NCBI RefSeq assembly: GCF_036964905.1
Contig: NZ_JBALHR010000003.1
Location: forward strand, 186,001-250,000
Length of the DNA: 64,000 nt
Reading direction: 5' to 3'
From: Gemmobacter denitrificans
GTDB lineage: Bacteria; Pseudomonadota; Alphaproteobacteria; Rhodobacterales; Rhodobacteraceae
Made by a program: the position numbers and the translations under genes. Under the pieces are notes generated by a model. That model was not told the DNA's origin, did not search any database, and saw only the letters and a list, made by a program, of their open reading frames with translations. Positions 34,065 through 42,499 of the stretch are shown here, in pieces. Each line of letters starts with the position of its first letter. The first letter of the stretch is position 1.

Positions 34065-34083
34065 TTTGCAAACGCATATAAAT
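34065..34083. promoter_or_regulatory. putative MarR operator in the divergent promoter
   Basis: TTTGCAAACGCATATAAAT in the 112-base AT-rich spacer between the divergent FAD-oxidoreductase and cyclase operons. The MarR regulator encoded in the rightward operon is the obvious candidate to bind it. Confidence 0.45.
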
Positions 34084-34148
34084 CTGTCTAGTGTGATTCT
34101 CATGCGATGGTCGCCAGCAGACGCGATCGCCATTCAGGGAGAGTTCAG

Positions 34149-34940
34149 ATGACTTCACAGGCCGTGCTGGGCCAGCTAGGTGCCATGATCCTGTCCGGCG
34201 GGATCGAGGTGGTGGATTGTTCGGGCGTTCTGGGGCCGGAAACCCCACTGCTGAAACTGCCGCCGGATTTCGCCCGTGATACGCCGCCGATCAAGATTCA
34301 CCGGATCAGCGAATATGATCAGGATGGCCCGTTCTGGGCGTGGAACTGGCTGGAACTGGGCGAACACAGCGGCACGCATTTCGACGCGCCGCACCACTGG
34401 ATCACCGGCAAGGATTATCCTGATGGCTATACCGACACCCTGTCGGTGCAGCGGCTGGTTGCGCCGGTGAATGTGCTGGATTTCAGCGCCGAATGTGCGG
34501 CGAACCCGGATTTCCTGCTGTCGGTTCAGCATGTGCAGGACTGGGAGGCCAAACATGGCCCGATCAATGCGGGCGAATGGGTGGTGCTGCGGTCGGATTG
34601 GGACAAGCGCGCGCATGACGAGGCGCTGTTCCTGAACGCCGATGCCACCGGACCGCATACCCCGGGGCCGACGGCCGAGGTGATCGACTATCTGCTGGGC
34701 AAGGGCATCGTGGGGTGGGGCAGCCAGTGCATCGGCACCGATGCCGGGCAGGCAGGCGGCATGACCCCGCCGTTTCCGGCGCATAACCTGTTGCACAAGA
34801 ACAATTGCTTCGGTCTGGCCAGTCTCGCCAATCTGGATCGGTTGCCCGCCAAGGGGGCGATCCTGATTGCCGCTCCGCTGAAGATCAAGCAAGGCACCGG
34901 GTCGCCGATCCGTGCGCTGGCGCTGGTGCCGAAGGCATAA
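34149..34940 (+). CDS. cyclase-family metal hydrolase (kynurenine formamidase / isatin hydrolase type)
   Basis: Hydrolase of 263 residues with the family metal-binding motif HxGTHxDxPxH, read here as HSGTHFDAPHH (His73, His77, Asp79, His83). Known members include kynurenine formamidase (KynB) and the manganese-dependent isatin hydrolase, both acting on breakdown products of tryptophan or indole. At 263 residues it is longer than KynB (about 210) and nearer isatin hydrolase. GGGAGAG precedes the ATG. It heads the operon with an FAD oxidoreductase, MarR and indolepyruvate oxidoreductase, which fits ring opening of an indolic or similar amide. The substrate is inferred. Confidence 0.82.
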   Translation: MTSQAVLGQLGAMILSGGIEVVDCSGVLGPETPLLKLPPDFARDTPPIKIHRISEYDQDGPFWAWNWLELGEHSGTHFDAPHHWITGKDYPDGYTDTLSVQRLVAPVNVLDFSAECAANPDFLLSVQHVQDWEAKHGPINAGEWVVLRSDWDKRAHDEALFLNADATGPHTPGPTAEVIDYLLGKGIVGWGSQCIGTDAGQAGGMTPPFPAHNLLHKNNCFGLASLANLDRLPAKGAILIAAPLKIKQGTGSPIRALALVPKA

Positions 34941-34944
34941 GGCG

Positions 34945-36495
34945 ATGGTGGTCGATCACATCATCATCGGGTCGGGGATCAACGCGCTGGTCGCGGCGGC
35001 ACTTCTGTCGATCAAGGGGGACCGCGTTCTGGTGCTGGAGCGGGAAGACCGCTTCGGCGGGTGCCTGCGGACAGAAGAGCTGATCCCCGGCTTCACCCAT
35101 GATGTGATGGCCGCCACTTTCGTGCTGTTCATGACCTCGCCTGCCGGGGCGGTGCTGGGGCCGCATCTGGCCCGCCACGGGATGGAATATTGCCACACGG
35201 CCCACCCCACGGCGGTGCTGCGCCCGGATGGATCGGCGCTGGTGCTGGGGATGGACCGGGCGGCGAACATCCGGGCGTTTGACGCCCTTGCCCCCGGCGA
35301 TGGCGCGGCGCATGGCCGCGATGTCGGCGGGATCGAGGCAGACGCCCCTTTCCTGTTCGCGTTTCTGGGCGGCGATCTGTGGTCCTGGCCCATGCTGAAG
35401 CTGATGCTGGGGCAGGTGCGGCGGCGGGGCTTGCGCGGGCTTGCCGCATGGTTTGGCCGTGCGCTGATCCCGGCACGCGGCTGGCTCGAAGCGTATCAGA
35501 GCCCGCTGGTTCAGGCGCTATGGGCGCCTTGGGTGCTGCATTGCGGGCTGACGCCCGAAAGCGCCACATCGGGCCAGATGGGCAAGGTGATCGCCTTTGC
35601 GCTGGAGGCGGCAGGGGCCCCTGTGGTGAAGGGGGGGGCAGGGCAGGCGGTCGAGGCCTTCCGCAGGCTTATCGTCGCGAATGGCGGGCAGATGCGCACC
35701 GGGGCCGATGTGGCCCGCATCCTGACGCGCGATGGCAGGGTGACCGGCGTGCGGCTGGCCAGTGGCGAGGAGATCGCCGCCCGCAATGTGCTGGCTTCGG
35801 TCACGCCGGGGCAATTATGGGGCCGGCTGCTGGATGCCCCAGCCGCCGAGGCCGAGGCGATCCGCAGCTTCCGCCATGGGCGGGGTAATTTTCAGCTGCA
35901 CTATGCGTTGGACCGGGTTCCAGAATGGGCCAGCCCGGGGCTGGAGGATGTGGCGCTGATCCATCTGTCCGACGGGATCGACGCCGTTTCCCGATCCGCG
36001 AACGAGGCGGAGCGCGGCTTGCTGCCCGCTGTGCCCACGATCTGCGTGGGCCAACCCTCGCGGCTGGACCCGACCCGCGCCCCCGAGGGCAAGGCAGTAC
36101 TCTGGCTGCAGATCCCCGATGCGCCGCGGATCATCAAGGGCGATGCGGCGGGGGAAATTGCCACAGATGGCACATGGTCGGTTGCCACGCGTGAGGCTTT
36201 TGCCGACCGGATCGAGGCGATCCTCGCCCGCCACATCAAGAATTTCGCGGCGATCAAGCTGACCCGCCGCGCCTGTTCCCCCGCCGATCTGCAGGCGATG
36301 AACATGAATCTGGTGGGCGGCGATCCCTATGGCGGGTATTGCGGTCTGGATCAGTTCTTCCTGTGGCGCCCCTTTGCCCATACGCCGGGCGCTTGTCCGG
36401 TAAGGGGCTTGCACCATATCGGTGCCTCAACCCATCCCGGCCCCGGACTTGGCGGCGGATCGGGGTTCAACGCGGCAAAGAGGCTTGGTGCATGA
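34945..36495 (+). CDS. FAD-dependent oxidoreductase, phytoene-desaturase/PYROXD2-like (copy 2)
   Basis: Flavoprotein of 516 residues. The FAD-binding N-terminus is HIIIGSGINALVAAALLS with LVLEREDRFGGC; the C-terminal FAD contact is LHHIGASTHPGPGLGGGSG. It shares the layout and the late FLWRP/DPTRAP segments with the flavoprotein encoded at 32468-34036, so the two are paralogues kept on both sides of one promoter. It starts 4 bases after the cyclase stop, and its stop overlaps the MarR start as ATGA. It probably oxidises a pathway intermediate; a heterodimer of the two copies is possible. Confidence 0.85.
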   Translation: MVVDHIIIGSGINALVAAALLSIKGDRVLVLEREDRFGGCLRTEELIPGFTHDVMAATFVLFMTSPAGAVLGPHLARHGMEYCHTAHPTAVLRPDGSALVLGMDRAANIRAFDALAPGDGAAHGRDVGGIEADAPFLFAFLGGDLWSWPMLKLMLGQVRRRGLRGLAAWFGRALIPARGWLEAYQSPLVQALWAPWVLHCGLTPESATSGQMGKVIAFALEAAGAPVVKGGAGQAVEAFRRLIVANGGQMRTGADVARILTRDGRVTGVRLASGEEIAARNVLASVTPGQLWGRLLDAPAAEAEAIRSFRHGRGNFQLHYALDRVPEWASPGLEDVALIHLSDGIDAVSRSANEAERGLLPAVPTICVGQPSRLDPTRAPEGKAVLWLQIPDAPRIIKGDAAGEIATDGTWSVATREAFADRIEAILARHIKNFAAIKLTRRACSPADLQAMNMNLVGGDPYGGYCGLDQFFLWRPFAHTPGACPVRGLHHIGASTHPGPGLGGGSGFNAAKRLGA

Positions 36496-36956
36496 GTGAA
36501 GAAACCCCACCCCGGCTGGGCGAAATCGGCCTGCAGCATTTCGCCCCCTATCTGATGAACCGGATCATGGGGCGCTATAATGCCAGTTTCCGCGAAGAAC
36601 TGGCCGCCCTTGGGCTGACCACGCCGAAGGCGCGTTCGCTTGCCGTGCTGTCGGTGGTCGATGGGCCGCTGATCCGCGATCTGGCGGTCTATACGGTGGT
36701 GGAGCAAAGCACGCTGTCGCGCGCGCTGGACCAGCTGGAGGCCGATGGGCTGGTACGCCGCGAGGCTGATGCCACCGACAGCCGCGCCACCCGCATCTTC
36801 ATCACCGAGGCCGGGCGCGCGGCCTTTGATACGCTTTGGCCGCATATGGCGATGGCAGAACAGCAGCTGTTCCGTGGCATCCCCGATGACCAGCGCCGCG
36901 CCTTTGTGGCGACGCTGCAAACCATGCTGGCCAATATCCGCAAACACGATTTCTGA
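36492..36956 (+). CDS. MarR-family transcriptional regulator
   Basis: Regulator of 154 residues. The winged helix is seen in LGLTTPKARSLAVLSVVDGPLIRDLAVY, STLSRALDQLEADGLVRRE (recognition helix) and DSRATRIFITEAG (wing). MarR proteins of catabolic clusters usually repress and are released by a phenolic or CoA-linked ligand. It is embedded between enzyme genes of the cyclase-IOR operon and coupled to the upstream gene by ATGA. The palindromic sites at 34065 and 33573 are its likely operators. Confidence 0.92.
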   Translation: MSEETPPRLGEIGLQHFAPYLMNRIMGRYNASFREELAALGLTTPKARSLAVLSVVDGPLIRDLAVYTVVEQSTLSRALDQLEADGLVRREADATDSRATRIFITEAGRAAFDTLWPHMAMAEQQLFRGIPDDQRRAFVATLQTMLANIRKHDF

Positions 36957-36967
36957 CAGGGGGCCCG

Positions 36968-39112
36968 ATGGCCGAACGATCATTCAAGGCAGAGGTGGAA
37001 CATCTGCGGCTGGGTGCCGGGGCCACCTTCACCGGCGAAGGCATTCTGGCCATCACAAAGGCACTGCTGGAAAATGGCGTGGGCTATGTCGGCGGCTATC
37101 AGGGGGCACCCATCAGCCACCTGATGGATGTTCTGGCCGATGCCGAAGACCTTCTGTCAGAACTGGGGGTCCGGTTCGAGGCCAATGCGAATGAGGCAGC
37201 GGCGGCGGCGATGCTGGCGGCCAGTGTCCATTACCCCATTCGCGGTGCGGTCACCTTCAAGGGATCAGTCGGCGTCAATGTTGCCTCGGACGCGCTGGCC
37301 AATCTGGCTTCCTCGGGGGTGAATGGCGGGGCGCTGATCATCGTGGGCGAAGATTATGGCGAAGGCTCCAGCATCATGCAGGAGCGCAGCCATGCCTTTG
37401 CGATGAAATCGCAATTCTGGCTGCTGGACCCGCGCCCCAATCTGCCGTCCATCGTCAAGGCGGTCGGGGACGGGTTCGCCCTGTCCGAGGCCAGCAATAC
37501 GCCGGTCATGTTGATGGTGCGGATCCGGTCCTGCCATGTGACCGGCAGTTTCCAGACCCGTGACAACCGCCCGCCGCCGCTTTCGGTCCGTGCGGCGCTG
37601 TCGAACCCGCAATCGGATTTCGCCCGCGTGGTGCTGCCGCCGATGTCCTACCGGCACGAACAGGACAAGGTGAACAACCGCTGGCCCGCCGCCGAACGCT
37701 TTATCGTGGAGCAGGGCCTGAATGAACGGATGGGCGCGGATGGCCCGGTGGGCCTTGTGCTGCAGGGGGGCATGTATAACAGCGCGATCCGGGCGCTGCA
37801 GCGGCTGGGACTGGCCGATCTGCATGGCAACAGCCAGATCCCGCTTTATGTGCTCAATGTCACCTATCCGCTGGTGGCGCCGGAATTTCTGGCCTTCGCC
37901 GCAGGCAAGCGCGCCCTTCTGGTGATCGAGGAAGGCCAGCCCGAATTCATCGAACAGCAGCTGTCCACCTATCTCTATCGTGCGCAAAGCCCCGTGCGCC
38001 TGCATGGCAAGGACATGCTGCCGATGGCGGGTGAATATACGGGCCAGGTCTTGCTGGACGGGATCGGTGCCTTTCTCAGGGCCGAAGCGCCCGAGATTCT
38101 GCCGGGTCAGGTGCGTGCGCCGAACTTTACCCTGCCAGCCATCCCCGACCTGTCGCAGACTGTGCCGATCCGCCCGCCGGGGTTCTGCACCGGCTGCCCG
38201 GAACGCCCGATCTTTGCCGCGCTGAAACTGGCGCAGCGCAAGACCGGCAAGCTGCAGATCACCGCCGATATCGGCTGCCACCTGTTCGCATCGCTGCCCC
38301 CGTTCGAAATCGGCGGCGCCACCATGGGCTATGGTCTGGGCCCCGCCGCCAATGCCGCCTTTGACGGGGGTGGGGAACGGCGGCCCTTGTCGATCCTGGG
38401 CGATGGCGGGTTCTGGCACAACGGATTGTCCAGCTCCATCGGCAATATGGTGTTCAACAAATCGGATTCCGTGGCCGTGGTGGTGGACAACTTCTATTCC
38501 GCCGCGACCGGGGGGCAGGATGTGCTGTCGTCACGGGCCAAAAATCCCAGCAAGGCGACCAACAATCCGATCCCCAAGGCGCTGGAAGGGGTGGGGGTGA
38601 CATGGATCCGCCATGTCGATCGCACCTATGATGTGCCCAAGCTGCGCGCGATCTTTGAAGAGGCGCTGACCACGCCGGAAAAGGGGCCGAAGGTCATTGT
38701 CGCCTCATCCGAATGCATGCTGAACAAACAGCGGCGGGAAAAGCCACTGCGCGCGCAGGCGATCCGGGAAGGCCGCCGGGTCGAGGCCCCGCGCTTTGGC
38801 GTGGATGAGGATGTCTGCACCGGGGATCACGCCTGTATCCGCCTGTCGGGCTGCCCCTCGTTGTCGCTGAAGCGGCTGGACGATCCGCTGCGTGATGACC
38901 CGGTGGCCAGCATTGATCAGACCTGTGTGGGCTGCGGCAATTGCGGCGAGGTGGCAGACGCCGCCGTGCTGTGCCCCAGTTTTTACCGGGCCGATGTGGT
39001 GCATAACCCCGGAAGGTGGGAGGCCCGCTGGGCCGCCTTCCGCGCCCGGGTCATTGGCTGGTTGCAAACCCGCCGCGCCGCGAAACGCATCCGCTTTGGA
39101 GAGCCCGCATGA
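36968..39112 (+). CDS. iorA: indolepyruvate:acceptor oxidoreductase, alpha subunit
   Basis: Thiamine-diphosphate enzyme subunit of 714 residues. It oxidatively decarboxylates indolepyruvate or other aryl-pyruvates to the aryl-acetyl-CoA. An N-terminal pyrimidine-binding domain (GGYQGAPISHLMD; FEANANEAAAAAM) is followed by the TPP-binding domain with ILGDGGFWHNGLSSSIGN (GDG...N motif, about residues 478-495). The C-terminal ferredoxin-like part has one normal cluster (CVGCGNC at 653-659, C669) and an odd first cluster with only three cysteines (C617, C623, C629, in CTGDHAC and SGCPS). AGGGGG precedes the ATG. Coupled to iorB by ATGA. Confidence 0.93.
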   Translation: MAERSFKAEVEHLRLGAGATFTGEGILAITKALLENGVGYVGGYQGAPISHLMDVLADAEDLLSELGVRFEANANEAAAAAMLAASVHYPIRGAVTFKGSVGVNVASDALANLASSGVNGGALIIVGEDYGEGSSIMQERSHAFAMKSQFWLLDPRPNLPSIVKAVGDGFALSEASNTPVMLMVRIRSCHVTGSFQTRDNRPPPLSVRAALSNPQSDFARVVLPPMSYRHEQDKVNNRWPAAERFIVEQGLNERMGADGPVGLVLQGGMYNSAIRALQRLGLADLHGNSQIPLYVLNVTYPLVAPEFLAFAAGKRALLVIEEGQPEFIEQQLSTYLYRAQSPVRLHGKDMLPMAGEYTGQVLLDGIGAFLRAEAPEILPGQVRAPNFTLPAIPDLSQTVPIRPPGFCTGCPERPIFAALKLAQRKTGKLQITADIGCHLFASLPPFEIGGATMGYGLGPAANAAFDGGGERRPLSILGDGGFWHNGLSSSIGNMVFNKSDSVAVVVDNFYSAATGGQDVLSSRAKNPSKATNNPIPKALEGVGVTWIRHVDRTYDVPKLRAIFEEALTTPEKGPKVIVASSECMLNKQRREKPLRAQAIREGRRVEAPRFGVDEDVCTGDHACIRLSGCPSLSLKRLDDPLRDDPVASIDQTCVGCGNCGEVADAAVLCPSFYRADVVHNPGRWEARWAAFRARVIGWLQTRRAAKRIRFGEPA

Positions 39113-40653
39113 CCCTGCAAGACAGCTTTACCCCCCGCGCGCCCGATGCAGCCCTGGGTCAGATCATCAAGCTGGCGGTACTGGCCGTGGGCGGGCAGGG
39201 CGGCGGTGTGCTGACCGGCTGGATCGAGGATCTGGCCCGGGCCAACGGCTATGCGGCACAGGCGACATCGGTGGCCGGGGTGGCGCAGCGCACCGGGGCC
39301 ACGATCTACTATGTCGAAATGGCACCATGGACCGGCGGGCCGATGCCGGTGTTTTCGCTGGCCCCCGCGGCGGGCGATGTTGATGTGATGATCGCCGCAG
39401 AGATGATGGAGGCGGGCCGTGCGATCCTGCGCGGCTTTGTCACGCCGGATCGGACGGTGCTGATCGCCTCGACCCATCGCGCGCTGGCCGTCTCGGAAAA
39501 GATGGTGCCGGGCGATGGGATTGCATCGTCCGACGAAGTGCGCGCGGCAGCGGAGATCGCGGCGCAGCGCCTGATCATGGCTGATTTTGAACGGTTGGCT
39601 GTGGGCGCGGGCTCTGTCATTTCGGCAAGCCTGTTTGGCGGTCTGGCAGGATCGGGGGCGCTGCCCTTCCCGCGTGCGGCCTTTGAAGAGGCTATCCGGG
39701 CCAGTGGCAAAGGGGTCGAGGCCAGCCTGCGCGCCTTTGCAGTGGGATTTGATGCAGCGCAGGGCCATTCGGCTCCGGCGGCGCATAAAAAGCCCGAGGG
39801 CAAGGCAAAGGTTCTGGTGCCCGATCATCTGCGGCCGGTCTGGGCGGCGCTGGAGGCTCGGCTGGCTGGTTTGCCCGCAGCCGCACAAGCGCTGGCGCAG
39901 GCGGGCCTGCAGAAAGTGACCGATTTTCAGGGACCGGATTATGCCGCCGATTATCTGGCCCGGCTTGAGGCCTTGGCGCGGCAAGACCGGGCCGAGCGCG
40001 ATTACGCCTTTACCACCATGGCCGCGAAATATGTGGCCAATGCCATGGCTTATGATGATGTGATCCGGGTTGCCGATCTGAAAACCCGTGCAGCGCGCTT
40101 TGCCCGGATCCGCAAGGAAATGGGGGCCAGGGACGACCGGCTTTTGCAGCTGACGGAATTCATGCATCCGGGGCCAGAGGAAATCGTGGGGCTTTTTCCC
40201 GCCGCCTTGGGGCGCAAGGTGCAGGCCAGCCCGGTCTGGATGGCGCGGTTGGAACGGTGGTTCAACAAGGGCCGCCGGGTGCGCACCGATACGTTGCCCA
40301 GCTTCCTGATGCTGTATGTCCTGGGCGGGCTGCGGTTCTGGCGATTGCGCACCTTGCGCCATGCCCAGGAAATGGCGCATCTGGATGCCTGGCTGGCGCG
40401 GGCGACCGACCTTCTGGCAACGGATTACGATCTGGCGGTCGAGGTGCTGAAATGCCGTCGGCTCATCAAGGGTTATTCCGATACCCATGCCCGCGGAACT
40501 TCCAAGTTTGACCGGGTTCTGCAAGGGATCGCGCTGGTGCAAGGCCGGGCCGATGCCGCCGACTGGGCCCGCCGCCTGCGCGAATCCGCCCTGCAGGATG
40601 AAGAGGGCAAGGCGCTGGACGGTGCCTTGCAGACCATCCGCAGCTTTGCCTGA
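39109..40653 (+). CDS. iorB: indolepyruvate:acceptor oxidoreductase, beta/gamma subunit with DUF6537
   Basis: Protein of 514 residues. The N-terminal about 190 residues are the pyruvate:ferredoxin-oxidoreductase gamma-type domain (VLAVGGQGGGVLTGWI; RTGATIYYVEMAP). The C-terminal about 300 residues, including DYAFTTMAAKYVANAM, LTEFMHPGPEEIVGL and the terminal GYSDTHARGTSKFDRV, correspond to the DUF6537 extension found in long bacterial IorB proteins. It forms the oxidoreductase with IorA. The electron acceptor is unknown; no ferredoxin gene is nearby. A strong bidirectional terminator follows. Confidence 0.9.
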   Translation: MTLQDSFTPRAPDAALGQIIKLAVLAVGGQGGGVLTGWIEDLARANGYAAQATSVAGVAQRTGATIYYVEMAPWTGGPMPVFSLAPAAGDVDVMIAAEMMEAGRAILRGFVTPDRTVLIASTHRALAVSEKMVPGDGIASSDEVRAAAEIAAQRLIMADFERLAVGAGSVISASLFGGLAGSGALPFPRAAFEEAIRASGKGVEASLRAFAVGFDAAQGHSAPAAHKKPEGKAKVLVPDHLRPVWAALEARLAGLPAAAQALAQAGLQKVTDFQGPDYAADYLARLEALARQDRAERDYAFTTMAAKYVANAMAYDDVIRVADLKTRAARFARIRKEMGARDDRLLQLTEFMHPGPEEIVGLFPAALGRKVQASPVWMARLERWFNKGRRVRTDTLPSFLMLYVLGGLRFWRLRTLRHAQEMAHLDAWLARATDLLATDYDLAVEVLKCRRLIKGYSDTHARGTSKFDRVLQGIALVQGRADAADWARRLRESALQDEEGKALDGALQTIRSFA

Positions 40654-40656
40654 TGC

Positions 40657-40681
40657 AAAAGGCGCCCCGCGGGGCGCCTTT
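40657..40681. terminator. bidirectional rho-independent terminator
   Basis: AAAAGGCGCCCC-GC-GGGGCGCCTTT: a near-perfect palindrome with A and T runs at its two ends, lying between the stop codons of the convergent iorB and flavin-reductase genes. It should work in both directions. Confidence 0.9.
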
Positions 40682-40683
40682 CG

Positions 40684-41175
40684 TCACAACGGCATCAGCC
40701 TGTGGAACCTTCGTTGTTCATACAGCAGGGCCGGGCCGTCGCCGTCCCGTGCGGCGGTGATCTCTCCGATAAAGACGGTATGACTGCCCGCCTCCATCAC
40801 CTCGGACACCGCGCAGGACAGCGCAACCAGCGCGCTGCACAGAACCGGCACACCGGCCGCATCTGCCTGCCAGTCACCCTGCGCGAATTTCTCGGCCCCT
40901 GTCACGCCGCCCGCACCTGCAAAGCGCAGGGCGAGCGGTTGATCTGCCTCGGCCAGCAGGTTCACCGCAAAGCGCCCGCTGTCGCGCAGCATGGCACAGG
41001 TGCCGGTCGCCCGGTTCAGGCAGACCAGAAGGCTGGGCGGATCGGCTGTTACCGAACAGACGGCGGTGGCGGTGATGCCGCGCCAGTCTGCCCCTTGCCC
41101 GGTGGTGACGATCGTCACCGCACTGGGAAAGCGGCCCATGGCAGCGCGAAAGGCGGCGGGGTCGATCACGCTCAT
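40684..41175 (-). CDS. flavin reductase (NADH:FAD/FMN), StyB/HpaC-like
   Basis: Flavin-reductase-domain protein of 163 residues, with MGRFPSAVTIVTT, GITATAVCSVTADPPSLLVCLN, FAVNLLAEAD and a C-terminal histidine in RRFHRL, all typical. It supplies reduced flavin to a two-component monooxygenase. It starts one base after the stop of the StyA-like monooxygenase gene (TGAGATG), which makes the pairing clear. Confidence 0.9.
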   Translation of the reverse strand: MSVIDPAAFRAAMGRFPSAVTIVTTGQGADWRGITATAVCSVTADPPSLLVCLNRATGTCAMLRDSGRFAVNLLAEADQPLALRFAGAGGVTGAEKFAQGDWQADAAGVPVLCSALVALSCAVSEVMEAGSHTVFIGEITAARDGDGPALLYEQRRFHRLMPL

Positions 41176-41176
41176 C

Positions 41177-42406
41177 TCAGGCCGCCTTCAGATCGTCCAG
41201 ATAGGCCTCGGCTGCGGCGGGATCGGCAAACCACGGAAAGAAATCGCGCGGATCGTTGAAACCATTGGCGATGCGACGGGCCAGCCGCGGCTCGATACAG
41301 GCGGTGCCCATGATGTTCAGGATGAAGGGCGGCGGTGGCAGCAGCATCATGTTGGTCCAGCCAACCACCCATTGCGCGTAATCCCAATAGGCATCGAAGG
41401 TGCCCTGCATCCAGGCCTCGTCAAAGGTGCGGTCGCCATGGGCCAGGATCCGCCGCAGATAGATCGCCGCCGCCTTGCTGGCATTGTTCGATCCCTGCCC
41501 GGTGATCGGATCGTTCAGGCAGACCGCATCACCCAGCCCCAGCACCTTGCGCCCGGACGGAAGCGTGGCAACGGGATGGCGCACCGTCGGGGCAAAGCGG
41601 CCGGCAAGGATGCCATTGTCATCGCTCAGCGCGATGTTGCGACAGCGCTCGGCCTCCCATGGCAGGTAGGTGTCGAGGATGCGCTTTGACATGGCCAGAT
41701 GCTGTTCCGGCGTCTTCACCTCGGCCCAGCAATCCATCGGGCCGCCGGGGATACCTTCGAACACCATGATCTCGCAGGGGCCAGAGGTTGTCAGGGCCGG
41801 AAAGACGAAATATTCGCCCACGCCGGGGATCAGGTTGAAGTTTACGGCCGAATGTTCGGCCCGCGGCTCCATCCCTGTCACATAGGTCAGTGCCAGCGCC
41901 CGCATCGGCTTGTCATAGGCCGATTTCGCGGCATCCCGGGCGAAAAGCTTGCCGATTTCGCCCTTGCCCGATGCAACGATGACCAGATCATCGCTGCGGG
42001 TATAGTGTTCAAGTTCGGCGATCCCGGCATCGGCGATCACCATCTGGCCGCCCAGCCGGGTGAACTCTGCCATCCAGCGCGGTACTTTCACCCGCTGATC
42101 CACCGAATAGGCCGGCCTGTCCAGCCGCCCCGCCCAGTCGATTACCTTGCCACTGCCATCTGGGGCCGGAACGGCAAAGGCGATGCCCTCCACCGGCGGG
42201 CAGGTGTCTGCCCAGAAATCAATGCCCAGATCGCGTTCGTTCTGTACGGCCTGATCGAACATGCACTGGCTGGACAATACCCGCCCGGACGCAATGTCTG
42301 CCGCATCGCGGTTCTGGACGATCCGCACCTGATGCCCGGCCTGCAACAACCCGATCCCCAGCTGCAATCCCGATTGTCCGCCGCCGATGATTGTGATTTT
42401 CCGCAT
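41177..42406 (-). CDS. styrene/indole monooxygenase-like FAD protein (StyA/IifA type)
   Basis: Flavoprotein monooxygenase of 409 residues. The FAD-binding N-terminus is ITIIGGGQSGLQLGIGLLQ; LGLGDAVCLNDPITGQGSNNASKAA is the second FAD signature. Overall it follows StyA, the epoxidase component of styrene and indole monooxygenases, which needs a separate reductase; that gene is directly downstream. The fused NAD(P)H-binding site of single-component enzymes is missing. With the flavin reductase and the upstream SDR, the set is like the iif indole genes of Acinetobacter, where the products are indole-2,3-dihydrodiol and then 3-hydroxyindolin-2-one. The substrate here is inferred. Confidence 0.82.
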   Translation of the reverse strand: MRKITIIGGGQSGLQLGIGLLQAGHQVRIVQNRDAADIASGRVLSSQCMFDQAVQNERDLGIDFWADTCPPVEGIAFAVPAPDGSGKVIDWAGRLDRPAYSVDQRVKVPRWMAEFTRLGGQMVIADAGIAELEHYTRSDDLVIVASGKGEIGKLFARDAAKSAYDKPMRALALTYVTGMEPRAEHSAVNFNLIPGVGEYFVFPALTTSGPCEIMVFEGIPGGPMDCWAEVKTPEQHLAMSKRILDTYLPWEAERCRNIALSDDNGILAGRFAPTVRHPVATLPSGRKVLGLGDAVCLNDPITGQGSNNASKAAAIYLRRILAHGDRTFDEAWMQGTFDAYWDYAQWVVGWTNMMLLPPPPFILNIMGTACIEPRLARRIANGFNDPRDFFPWFADPAAAEAYLDDLKAA

Positions 42407-42425
42407 CGTTTCTTCTCCCTGTCGC

Positions 42426-42447
42426 TATCTTGGATCAAATATCCCCG
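42426..42447 (-). repeat. third copy of the GATATTTG element
   Basis: TATCTTGGATCAAATATCCCCG (given here as two parts, TATCTTGGATCAAA and TATCCCCG) matches the conserved tail of the element at 30861. The GC hairpin next to it is weaker (CGCGG/CCGCG). It lies 20 bases upstream of the StyA-like gene. Confidence 0.6.
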
Positions 42448-42499
42448 CCGGAGGCATCCGACGCGGACACCCCGCGCAAAGCTGGTTGCCTTGGCGCTT

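Noticed and set aside
32468..36495. Carotenoid desaturases (CrtI/CrtD)
   Set aside because: Both flavoproteins have the CrtI-like FAD motif, but there are no crtB, crtE, crtY or bacteriochlorophyll genes, and the neighbours are catabolic and transport genes.
38983..40542. A 519-codon minus-strand frame
   Set aside because: Antisense to iorA and iorB, which have unmistakable TPP and iron-sulfur motifs.
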